From Deltaproteobacteria bacterium (GTDB lineage: Bacteria; Desulfobacterota; GWC2-55-46), in contig JACRCJ010000016.1 in the NCBI GenBank assembly GCA_016219075.1, positions 1 to 5,704 of the forward strand: a stretch of DNA of 5,704 nt, given 5' to 3'. Positions 1 to 5,657 of the stretch are shown here, piece by piece (within the stretch, counting starts at the first letter, position 1; every line of letters begins with the position of its first letter). The notes below the pieces were generated by a model. It saw only the letters and a list, made by a program, of their open reading frames with translations, was not told the origin of the DNA and did no database searches. The position numbers and the translations under genes are program-made.

Positions 1-666
1 CTCGGAAAGAGCGCCCGCTATGTTCTTAAATGCTACCTGATGGAAGTAGGGGTCGAATACCGCTATCGCCTCTATCTCTCCGCCGAAAACCTTTTTAAGT
101 CCCATGGCCGACATAAGGGCCGCATATGAACATGTGCTTCCATCTATGCCCACCAGGATTCTTCCACAAAAGGAAGGCGTCTTTACCGCCAGCGTGTCTG
201 TACTTATATGCCTTGAGGCGCGCTCGCATACTCCGCCAATAAGGCTTGATTCGACGGCCCCCATGCCGAGTCCGCCCATTACGACAAGATCATAACAACC
301 TTCGGCGGCTTCCTTTATAAGCTCTGCGTAGTTTTTCCCTTCTCGGCTTTTCTTCTTAAAATTGCCTATACCCTTGGCCCCCGCGCTGGCCTCGAACCTG
401 TCGAGGTAGGAATCGGATATTATCCCCAACCCCTTCGCTATCAGGCTTTCGTGTATCTCCCTTTGCCGCGCAAGCACGGCCTCGGACTGGTATTGCTGAG
501 GCAGCCCCGTCTCCATATCCATGAAGCGCGATTCGTGTAGCTTCGCTGCATAGACATGGCAACCAGTTACCTCGGACCCGAAGGCGCCGCTTATTGCCAA
601 CGAGGCTTCAATCCCCCAGTCCGAATATTTTGAATTATCGAGCGCAACGAGTATTTTGCCGAACAT
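1..666 (-). CDS. Universal stress protein, tandem USP domains (3' end beyond window)
   Basis: The frame is open for 222 codons from ATG 666 to the window edge with no stop, so the C-terminus is missing. The first domain starts MFGKILVALDNS (residues 1-12), the usual first beta strand with the nucleotide-contacting Asp (D10). It ends with VVMGGLGMGAVESSLIGGV (about 128-146), which fits the UspA ATP-binding pattern G-x2-G-x9-G-(S/T), except that the last Ser/Thr is Gly145. A second domain begins at about residue 168 with GRILVGIDGS, repeating the same strand and Asp (D175). Domain one is about 163 residues, longer than the roughly 140 typical of single USPs, with a charged stretch around 85-115. 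A good Shine-Dalgarno (AAGGAAGG) lies just upstream of the ATG. USP-family proteins bind ATP or act as stress and energy-state regulators in the cytoplasm; the specific role here is unknown. The family call is firm; nucleotide binding is uncertain. Confidence 0.88.
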   Translation of the reverse strand, partial: MFGKILVALDNSKYSDWGIEASLAISGAFGSEVTGCHVYAAKLHESRFMDMETGLPQQYQSEAVLARQREIHESLIAKGLGIISDSYLDRFEASAGAKGIGNFKKKSREGKNYAELIKEAAEGCYDLVVMGGLGMGAVESSLIGGVCERASRHISTDTLAVKTPSFCGRILVGIDGSTCSYAALMSAMGLKKVFGGEIEAIAVFDPYFHQVAFKNIAGALSE

Positions 667-738
667 AAAACCCTTCCTTTCATTTCTTCTTGTTTTCTAC
701 GACCAACCGGAACTCGCCAAGAACAGTCGACACAGCTC

Positions 739-781
739 AAAAAAAGACGGCCCTTGATGACCCTTCTGCTCTTCAAACCGT
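739..781 (-). terminator. Candidate intrinsic terminator downstream of the porin gene
   Basis: On the minus strand, arms ACGG-T-TTGA (781-773) and TCAA-GGG-CCGT (757-747) can pair with a small bulge, and a run of seven T follows (745-739). The U-run is clear, but the stem is imperfect and the loop is about 15 nt. It sits about 100 nt after the porin stop and about 75 nt before the universal stress protein ATG, so it would separate the two genes. Confidence 0.35.
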
Positions 782-861
782 GGCTTTTGCGGCTGCTTGA
801 AAACCTTCTGTTTAAGGCGAATAGTTCGTCATGAATATCATTATATTTTTTCACCGCATCG

Positions 862-878
862 ACAGGCAAAAGGCCTGT
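862..878 (-). other. Small hairpin just after the porin stop codon
   Basis: ACAGGC and GCCTGT form a perfect 6-bp inverted repeat with a 5-nt loop, starting 3 nt after the TAA of the porin gene. No U-run follows on either strand, so it does not look like a classical terminator. It could stabilise the mRNA 3' end or be chance. Confidence 0.4.
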
Positions 879-881
879 ACG

Positions 882-1988
882 TTAAAAGCTCACATTGACG
901 TTGAGCTGTGTGCGCGACTCCTCCTGCTTAGGGTCCGTCTTCCTTTCTCCGTTCAACCTTGTGATGTCGGCATTTATGTTCTTGGTGAACTTGTACCCTA
1001 CCTTGTATTCATATCCCTTGAAGTCGTTGAAAAAGTTGGGGAAGTTGTCCTGCGCGAAGCCGGTGACCGCGTTGGTCTCTATATCGGGCCTCGCCACAGA
1101 GGCGCTCAGGTTCTTGTACGAGGCGCCCAGGTTTATTACGCTGCCCGAATCGAGCGTGCTCGCGTCGGACTTGATGTAGTCGTACCCAACCGTAATCCCG
1201 ACTTCGGGGATGGCCTTTATCCTGGCCTGGGCGCTCGCGAGCGAGTAGTCCGCCTTGACAGTGGTCGTCGGGTTCTGGCTCCTTATGGAAGCGCCGGCGT
1301 CAGTTGACAGGATGGCATATGAAGCCGTGAGGTCAACGGGGGCAAAAGAGGCATTTACAACCCCCTGATAGACGATAAGGTCGGAGTCCTTGTCCCCCGT
1401 GCTGCTCCAGCTCCCCTCGTCAACGACGAAATAGCCTCCCTGCAAGGTGATAGCTACAGGCCCGAGGTTTTTATACGTGACGCCTGCCGCAACGCCTTCG
1501 GGGTTGATGTCCGCGTCCCAGAAATACTCGTTCTGGGTCCACATGGACATTGTTTCCTTCCCGAACCATGCAAACCCGTCGATGTTGTCGACCTTATATT
1601 TTCCTTTTATGTAAACCCTGTCGATGCCGATAGCGTCCCTGGAAAGGCCGGCCGTGCCGCCGTCACTGTTGTTGTGGCTTCCAAGGATGACGTGCGGTGA
1701 ATTCGCGTCATTCGTGTCTCCGGAAGTGACCCTCGCGCCGAATTCGACGTTCTCGTTGGGCGTAAAGGTGAAGCCGACCCTGAGGCGATATCTGAGCCTA
1801 TCCCTCTCCTGGTCCTCGTACACGCCGCCGGTAAGCCGTGTCCTGTCGTCCTTCTCGAACCTGGCCCTGCCGTCTCCGTAAAACTTGAGCCCTTCTATAG
1901 CCTTTGCATCCTCAACAAAAGCCGCAAAAAGTAGTGCTGAACCCAAGACGGTCATTCCAAGATACGCTTGAAATTTCTGCAACAACAT
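882..1988 (-). CDS. Outer-membrane beta-barrel porin-like protein
   Basis: The product is 368 residues. The open frame extends upstream to 2090, but ATG 1988 is preferred. It follows a GAGGAG Shine-Dalgarno (2004-1999) and gives a clean Sec signal peptide: K5, a hydrophobic core about 9-24, and a cleavage site after AKA (about residue 30). The extra upstream residues would disrupt this. The mature part has alternating polar and aromatic or aliphatic strands (for example YRLRVGFTFTP, VEFGARVTSG, VAITLQGGYFVV, VGYKFTKNINADI). It ends in ...LNVNVSF with a terminal Phe, the usual recognition signal for barrel insertion by the Bam machinery. Acidic, Asn/Asp-rich turns (DTNDANS, HNNSDGG) look like extracellular loops. 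It resembles putative porins of the Porin_5/alginate-export type, but no substrate can be inferred. It follows the molybdoenzyme operon in the same orientation but after a strong terminator, so it is probably transcribed separately. Confidence 0.8.
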   Translation of the reverse strand: MLLQKFQAYLGMTVLGSALLFAAFVEDAKAIEGLKFYGDGRARFEKDDRTRLTGGVYEDQERDRLRYRLRVGFTFTPNENVEFGARVTSGDTNDANSPHVILGSHNNSDGGTAGLSRDAIGIDRVYIKGKYKVDNIDGFAWFGKETMSMWTQNEYFWDADINPEGVAAGVTYKNLGPVAITLQGGYFVVDEGSWSSTGDKDSDLIVYQGVVNASFAPVDLTASYAILSTDAGASIRSQNPTTTVKADYSLASAQARIKAIPEVGITVGYDYIKSDASTLDSGSVINLGASYKNLSASVARPDIETNAVTGFAQDNFPNFFNDFKGYEYKVGYKFTKNINADITRLNGERKTDPKQEESRTQLNVNVSF

Positions 1989-1998
1989 AACGATGCTG

Positions 1999-2004
1999 CT
2001 CCTC
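1999..2004 (-). promoter_or_regulatory. Ribosome binding site that decides the porin start
   Basis: GAGGAG on the minus strand lies 10 nt upstream of ATG 1988. It supports that start over the longer frame from 2090, and the signal peptide begins at the same ATG. Confidence 0.6.
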
Positions 2005-2065
2005 AGCTTGATTTTTTTAGGACTGCATACAACGATCCGTACTTGAAATAAATGAAGTTCCTGTA

Positions 2066-2094
2066 ACAATAGCGGCCAGAGCCTTTTCAATCAA
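2066..2094 (-). promoter_or_regulatory. Candidate sigma-70-type promoter for the porin gene
   Basis: On the minus strand, TTGATT (2094-2089) and TATTGT (2071-2066) are spaced by exactly 17 nt. Each matches its -35 or -10 consensus at four of six positions. Transcription would start near 2059, leaving a leader of about 70 nt before ATG 1988. The motifs are weak and chance matches of this quality are common. Confidence 0.3.
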
Positions 2095-2133
2095 CCAGCT
2101 CAAACCCTCTTCATTTGGTTCCCAGAACTCGCC

Positions 2134-2151
2134 TTACTGTTTTGACAGTAA
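2134..2151. promoter_or_regulatory. 18-bp palindrome, possible operator
   Basis: TTACTGT-TTTG-ACAGTAA is a perfect 7-bp inverted repeat with a 4-nt centre. The half-site geometry (6 bp, N6, 6 bp) is like that bound by CRP/FNR-superfamily dimers, although the half-site sequence is not a textbook FNR, CRP or HcpR site. It lies about 40 nt upstream of the candidate -35 box of the porin gene, where an activator could bind. Regulator identity is unknown. Confidence 0.4.
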
Positions 2152-2232
2152 AATCCAGGAGATTACGAGCATTAAACGTCCATGACCGCCTCTAACTTAC
2201 AACCCCCGGCGTAATCATCGGATTGCGTCCGC

Positions 2233-2298
2233 AAAAAAGGCCACTGAAAAGGGGCATGGAAAAACTTATCCCGCCTTTCTCCCATCTCAGTGGCCTTT
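2233..2298 (-). terminator. Intrinsic terminator of the molybdoenzyme operon
   Basis: AAAGGCCACTGA (2298-2287) and TCAGTGGCCTTT (2247-2236) form a perfect 12-bp stem around a 39-nt loop. The run continues into T at 2235-2233, giving six T in all. It starts 9 nt after the TAA of the gamma-subunit gene. Polarity fits the minus strand only; the plus-strand tail (TTTAT) lacks a U-run. The loop is unusually long for a Rho-independent terminator, but stem quality and position are persuasive. Confidence 0.75.
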
Positions 2299-2307
2299 AT
2301 AGATGAA

Positions 2308-3147
2308 TTACTCTATCTTCAATTCATGCCAGGTGGTGATGGATTTCTGTCCGTCCTTTTCCTTGTTACTCCCGTCCCATACGGCAAATGCTATGGGGAT
2401 GATATCCTTCTTTTTGAACTGGACGTCTTCCTTATCCTTACCACTCATGGATCTGAAAAATACAACCCTCCATTTCCCGCCGCTCCAGGCCCCTTTGCCC
2501 ATAACGTCCTGGGAGTCCTGGAGCGTCAATGTGCCAAACCTCTCGGCATTTAAATCCTCCACAGGGCCCTTTCTCTCCTTCGAAGGCAACTGATACAGTC
2601 TTCCCTGATACCAATCGACTGAATATTTTAAACCCTCTCCGGGATAACTTGCCCCGATGGGAACGATCCTATCCCTTCCGCCTTCCAGATCAGCCTTCCA
2701 CTGCCAGATATTTACAGGCATACCCTCATGCCCCATGGCAAAGTATGGATTTTCGGCCTCTCTCTTAGGGGTATTTACCGGGAACTCGAGGGCAACGGCA
2801 TCCCTGTACGTAGAGGTATCTTCAACCAAAGAGTTCTCGGTCATGTCATCCCATTCCAGAAGAAAGGCTATCTCCTTCCCGTTGTTTATGGACCTTACGC
2901 TCACCCAGCGGACCGAGCTCTTTCCCTTGGGGAGTGCAAATGCCCTGGGGTTCGCTATTATCTGGGAACTCATCGGTATGGTAATGCCGTCAACCTTATC
3001 CCAGGCAGAGGACCTGGGGTCAGCGGGTAGATCCCCTTTTACAGATTTTGATATCACCGACAACCCCTGGGAATTGACCGCCGGGACATACGCGAGGCTG
3101 CTTACAAGAACAACTGTTAAAGCTGCAAGAAAGACCCTTTTAAACAT
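2308..3147 (-). CDS. Heme-b-binding gamma subunit of a type II DMSO reductase family enzyme (EbdC/NxrC-like)
   Basis: The product is 279 residues from ATG 3147. The frame also opens at GTG 3153, but GGGAGG (3160-3155) is 7 nt from the ATG and only 1 nt from the GTG, so the ATG is chosen. A Sec signal peptide (MFKRVFLAAL, then hydrophobic to about residue 20) places it in the periplasm. The body matches the ethylbenzene dehydrogenase gamma/heme-binding family. It has the SSAWDKVDG start region, LLEWDD (about 97-102), the hallmark FAMGHEGMPVNIWQWKAD (about 136-153) and a C-terminal AFAVWDGSN...DGQKSITTWHEL. In ethylbenzene dehydrogenase the heme b is held by a Met and a Lys; M138 and K268 are plausible equivalents (inference). 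Its job would be electron transfer between the beta Fe-S chain and a periplasmic carrier. It is the last gene of the operon, 14 nt after the cytochrome gene and followed at once by a terminator. Confidence 0.85.
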   Translation of the reverse strand: MFKRVFLAALTVVLVSSLAYVPAVNSQGLSVISKSVKGDLPADPRSSAWDKVDGITIPMSSQIIANPRAFALPKGKSSVRWVSVRSINNGKEIAFLLEWDDMTENSLVEDTSTYRDAVALEFPVNTPKREAENPYFAMGHEGMPVNIWQWKADLEGGRDRIVPIGASYPGEGLKYSVDWYQGRLYQLPSKERKGPVEDLNAERFGTLTLQDSQDVMGKGAWSGGKWRVVFFRSMSGKDKEDVQFKKKDIIPIAFAVWDGSNKEKDGQKSITTWHELKIE

Positions 3148-3154
3148 ATCCACA

Positions 3155-3160
3155 CCTCCC
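3155..3160 (-). promoter_or_regulatory. Ribosome binding site that decides the gamma-subunit start
   Basis: GGGAGG lies in the short gap after the cytochrome stop. It is 7 nt before ATG 3147 but only 1 nt before the in-frame GTG at 3153, so it favours the ATG. Confidence 0.7.
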
Positions 3161-3161
3161 T

Positions 3162-3647
3162 TCAGTTCTTTGCCTTGGGGGAGACCCCGGCGTTCTTATA
3201 TAGATACAGGATAATCTGCCACTTCTCGGTTTCGGTAAAGTCATCCTTCCACCCCGGCATGGCGGAATAGAAGGGTTCATCGAGGCCACCGTCGTCTATC
3301 CTCCAGAGTACATACGATTGGTCGAGCATGGCTATAGCATCAGGGTCGGTCAAGTCTACCGGTCTTATTGGCGTAACAAAACCCTCAGCCTCGGGGCCTT
3401 TGCCGTCACTCCTCACGCCATGGCATACGGCGCAAGTCTTTCCGTAGAGCCTCTTGCCCGCAAGTATGTTCGGGTCATTGTCGGGCAGAGTCTTTGGGTC
3501 TGCGCTGGTCAGGGGGTTCTCCAGACCCACATAGTCAAGGGGCGGGGTGGAGTGGATGACCTTCCTTACCTTCTTTTCCGCTGATGAGGCATCGGAAAAG
3601 ACCATCAAAGACAGAACTAGAGGGGCTATTAATAAAATCCATTTCAT
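3162..3647 (-). CDS. Exported monoheme cytochrome c
   Basis: The product is 161 residues. It has a Sec signal peptide (MKWILLIAPLVLSLMVF, likely cleaved after SSA at about residue 23). One heme-attachment motif, C72-A-V-C75-H76, follows a typical class I lead-in (AGKRLYGKTCAVCHG). A distal Met ligand is likely at M130 in YSAMPGWKDDFTETEKW, followed by the C-terminal helix QIILYLYKNAG. This is the layout of small class I cytochromes c that accept or donate electrons in the periplasm. A strong AAAGGAGG ribosome site lies 9 nt upstream. It sits between the chaperone and gamma-subunit genes, so it is probably the carrier linking this molybdoenzyme to the respiratory chain, either as a subunit or as a soluble partner. 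The family is certain; the partner is inferred from context. Confidence 0.9.
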   Translation of the reverse strand: MKWILLIAPLVLSLMVFSDASSAEKKVRKVIHSTPPLDYVGLENPLTSADPKTLPDNDPNILAGKRLYGKTCAVCHGVRSDGKGPEAEGFVTPIRPVDLTDPDAIAMLDQSYVLWRIDDGGLDEPFYSAMPGWKDDFTETEKWQIILYLYKNAGVSPKAKN

Positions 3648-3664
3648 ATCGAATTGCCTCCTTT

Positions 3665-3710
3665 CAAAAACTTCTTTTTGATGGGATTTAGCCGAATCCG
3701 GACTCAGTCC
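3665..3710 (-). other. Three consecutive small hairpins between chaperone and cytochrome genes
   Basis: In the 67-nt gap, on the minus strand: GGACTGAGTCC (3710-3700, perfect palindrome around one base), GGATT-CGGCTA-AATCC (3699-3684) and CAAAAA-GAAG-TTTTTG (3680-3665). The last ends directly before the Shine-Dalgarno of the cytochrome gene. This is the longest gap between genes lying wholly inside the window in this operon. The hairpins could set mRNA processing or stability so that the electron-carrier genes are expressed at a different level. Each stem is short, and the function is inferred. Confidence 0.4.
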
Positions 3711-3714
3711 CGTT

Positions 3715-4383
3715 TCAATTTAACTTCTTCAGCACCCTTCGAAGGTGTAACATGTGGTTTTTTAAAAATTCCGTCATAAAGGCGCTCGCCCCTTTATAAA
3801 AGGGTTCGTTTACCTTCTTCTGGATCTTTTCGTCCAGTTTCGGCACCCATTTATTCAGATGTCTATCGAGAAAATCGAGTTGGGCAAGACGATACGGGCT
3901 TGCATCCTTTCCGAGGTCAAGCGCTTCGGCCTCCTTCTTCGCGAGAAAAGCCATAAACTCCAGTTCGACCGCAAGGTGGTCAGGGTAGTCTTTCTCACTG
4001 TCATTGAGCTTGATCTTGAAGTGCTCATAGAAGCGGAGGAGGTCTTCGTAGATATCCCGGCTGCACATATCATCTCTATAGGCGGTATAAGCCGATTCAT
4101 ACAGAGGGCGCCCCATCGCAATATCCAGGGTGCTTATATACTCGCTCTCAAGCTCTTCCAGAGACAGATAGGGGGAGGGGATGCCCCTGAAGTCCACATC
4201 AAAGGGCAACCTCTCCACAAGAGCACCCATATCCTCCACGACCTCTTTCCCCTTCATCGCCTCATAGAAACTCTCCTCGGGATAGGAGAAGCACCTGCCG
4301 AGGAAAAGATAGAGAACGCTTAAGGGCTTGATGCTTTTGGCAGATTCTGAAATCTCGGTGTTTCCGGCGATACTCTCCATCAT
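3715..4383 (-). CDS. TorD/DmsD-family molybdoenzyme assembly chaperone
   Basis: The product is 222 residues, cytoplasmic and largely alpha-helical, with no signal peptide. The family hallmark YPDHLAVELEFMAFL (about residues 133-147) is present, together with an upstream PLYESAYTAYRDD segment (about 93-105) typical of chaperones of type II DMSO reductase family enzymes (DdhD, EbdD, NarJ-like). Such proteins hold the alpha subunit, and often its twin-arginine signal, until cofactor insertion and assembly with beta are complete. The start is a double ATG (4383 and 4380) overlapping the TGA of the beta gene, which implies translational coupling. AAGGGGG is 4 nt from the first ATG and 7 nt from the second, so the second may be the main start. 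The gene ends in TGA at 3715. It lies next to its presumed clients, as is common for this family. Confidence 0.88.
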   Translation of the reverse strand: MMESIAGNTEISESAKSIKPLSVLYLFLGRCFSYPEESFYEAMKGKEVVEDMGALVERLPFDVDFRGIPSPYLSLEELESEYISTLDIAMGRPLYESAYTAYRDDMCSRDIYEDLLRFYEHFKIKLNDSEKDYPDHLAVELEFMAFLAKKEAEALDLGKDASPYRLAQLDFLDRHLNKWVPKLDEKIQKKVNEPFYKGASAFMTEFLKNHMLHLRRVLKKLN

Positions 4384-5591
4384 ACATCCCCCTTGTAGCC
4401 CTTGTCGGTATCCTGTGACGGCGTTACGAACTGGGTCTTTACAGGCTGAACCTCCTCGGGCGTCTTGAACGGCACACCGCCAACGTTCAACTGGAACCTG
4501 TCCTTGGTGTCATGGCCGATGAGGATCATGCAGAGCTCGCTCTTTATGCCCTTTCTCATCTTCTCCCTTTCAGCCAGTATGGTATCCTGGGCCCTCTTCA
4601 CGTTCTCCACGCCCCCGAAGAGTGATCCCAGAAACTGTATGGGTATCCTCCTCTCGTTGGTCACCTCGCCGCTCGCTCCGAACTTGAATGAGCCTACCGG
4701 CGGGACATAAAATAAATTGGGCTCTGTCCCGAACTCGGGGTGCAGGGGTAGGGCGACCTTGTACTCATGTATAAGTTTGTAGACGGAGCTGTTCTTATCG
4801 TCCTTCCAGCCTATGAACCTTATCCTACCCGGACACTGCCAGAAGCAAGCCGGCGCCACGCCCTTTTCGACCCTCGGATAGCAGAGGATGCATTGTTCGG
4901 ATTTTCACGTGCTGAAGTTGAAGTAAGTCTTCTTATACGGGCACCCTCTGACACAATGGCGGTATCCCCTGCATCTTTCCTGGTCCACGAGGACGATGCC
5001 GTCCTCCTGCCGCTTATAGATCGCCTTTCTGGAACATGAGGCGAGGCAGGCTGGGTTCGTGCAGTGGTTGCATATCCTCGGGAGTGCAAAGGCCCAGTGG
5101 TTAGGCCATTCGCCCGCGCCCTGGTCCTCCTCCCAGTTCGGACCCCATTTGGGTACCACCTCTTTACCCTTGTAATGGGGCCTTGGACCGGTTGCGCCGG
5201 GTGTGTCATGAGACCGGCCTTCCTGAAAAACGGCCTCATAGTTGTACTCCCAGGGGATGCCGTAGTGGTCTTCGAGGGTCGGGTCGTTCCCCTCTCTCAT
5301 TACGGGACCGCGGCTCTTTACCTTGCCGTCCGTTCTTCCCTCTTCCAGAACAACATCCTTGAAACCGCCGCCCAGCACCTCGCCTTCGCCGGTGGCCGTC
5401 TGGTTTTTGGAGCTGCCCCATCCCTTTGGGTAGCCATGGCCCGGCATGGTTTCCACGTTATTCCAGTACATGTATTCCCTGCCGCTCCTGTTCGTCCACA
5501 TAAGCTTATCAGCCATGGTGCAGGTGTGGCATTCGAGACATTTATTCAAATCAAAGACCATCTGAAGCTGTCTTCCAGTAAACTCTGACAT
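4380..5591 (-). CDS. nxrB-like: Iron-sulfur beta subunit, NxrB/NarH-like, interrupted by an in-frame TGA
   Basis: The frame is 403 codons plus stop, with one internal TGA at codon 229 (4907-4905); the halves are 228 and 174 codons. Four cysteine motifs are visible: C18-x2-C21-x2-C24-x3-D28; C174-x2-C177-x4-C182-x3-C186; C207-x2-Y210-x2-C213-x3-C217; and C234-x2-C237-x11-C249-x3-C253, which lies after the TGA. Tyr210 stands where a fourth Cys would be, as Trp does in NarH, predicting a [3Fe-4S] cluster. Asp28 replaces the last Cys of motif one, as I recall for Nitrospira NxrB. The long spacer between motifs one and two, with EYMYWNNVETMPGHGYP, is NxrB/NarH-like and unlike the shorter perchlorate, selenate or DMS enzymes. 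The subunit carries electrons between the Mo site and the heme subunit. It has no signal peptide and would be co-exported with alpha if the complex is periplasmic. GGGAGG lies 9 nt before ATG 5591. As read literally, the product is truncated and lacks motif four. Confidence 0.87.
4905..4907 (-). other. In-frame TGA inside the beta-subunit gene
   Basis: The codons read ...TTC AGC ACG TGA AAA TCC GAA CAA TGC.... The downstream frame is unchanged, so this is a substitution-type stop and not a frameshift. NarH/NxrB relatives usually have a small or basic residue here, in a context like TGKSEKC. GGA (Gly) to TGA is one change. The gene's own final stop and that of the chaperone gene are both TGA, so TGA appears to act as an ordinary stop in this organism. 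Confidence 0.9.
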
Positions 5592-5625
5592 ACCCTTATT
5601 CCTCCCTTCGAATTAGCCTCCCTTG

Positions 5626-5641
5626 ATTCCCCGGAGGGAAT
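5626..5641 (-). other. Hairpin with UCCG tetraloop between alpha and beta genes
   Basis: On the minus strand ATTCCC-TCCG-GGGAAT is a perfect 6-bp stem closed by C-G with a UNCG-type tetraloop, a class known for unusual stability. It lies in the 66-nt gap between the upstream stop and the beta ATG. No U-run follows, so it is not a terminator. Two AAGGGAGG copies follow it before the beta start. It may be an mRNA processing or stabilising element (inference). Confidence 0.45.
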
Positions 5642-5657
5642 GGGAAGATATCGGAAC

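Larger units (their letters stand above)
1989..2307 (-). other. Regulatory intergenic gap between gamma-subunit gene and porin gene
   Basis: No convincing gene was found in these 319 bases on either strand. The stretch holds, in transcription order, the operon terminator, an 18-bp palindrome, a sigma-70-like promoter candidate and the porin ribosome binding site, each listed separately. A frame continuous with the porin covers 1989-2090 but has poor coding character. Confidence 0.7.

Noticed and set aside
591..869. Minus-strand 92-codon frame spanning the gap between the porin and universal stress protein genes
   Set aside because: It overlaps the start of the universal stress protein in another frame, crosses the candidate terminator, and has no recognisable domain.
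831..1307. Plus-strand 158-codon frame opposite the porin gene
   Set aside because: It is antisense to a well-supported porin gene and has no ribosome site or family features. The same holds for the other plus-strand frames opposite the operon (for example 2657-3214, 3859-4323 and 5064-5588).
2059..2078. Sigma-54 (-24/-12) promoter at TGGCCGCTATTGTTA
   Set aside because: TGGC is present, but the downstream element is TTGT at the wrong spacing, so the required GG/GC pair distance is not met.
2221..2235. Small palindrome CGGATTGCGTCCG near the operon terminator
   Set aside because: The stem is only 4 bp and nothing else supports it.
4380..4859. A separate gene starting at GTG 4859
   Set aside because: It would start inside the fourth cysteine motif, lacking C234 and C237, and has no well-spaced ribosome site. 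It is the tail of the beta subunit.
4860..4907. A frameshift between two beta-subunit fragments
   Set aside because: The 45 nt between the TGA and the GTG at 4859 are in the same frame as both parts and encode the expected KSEQCILCYPRVEKG. The only disruption is one stop codon.
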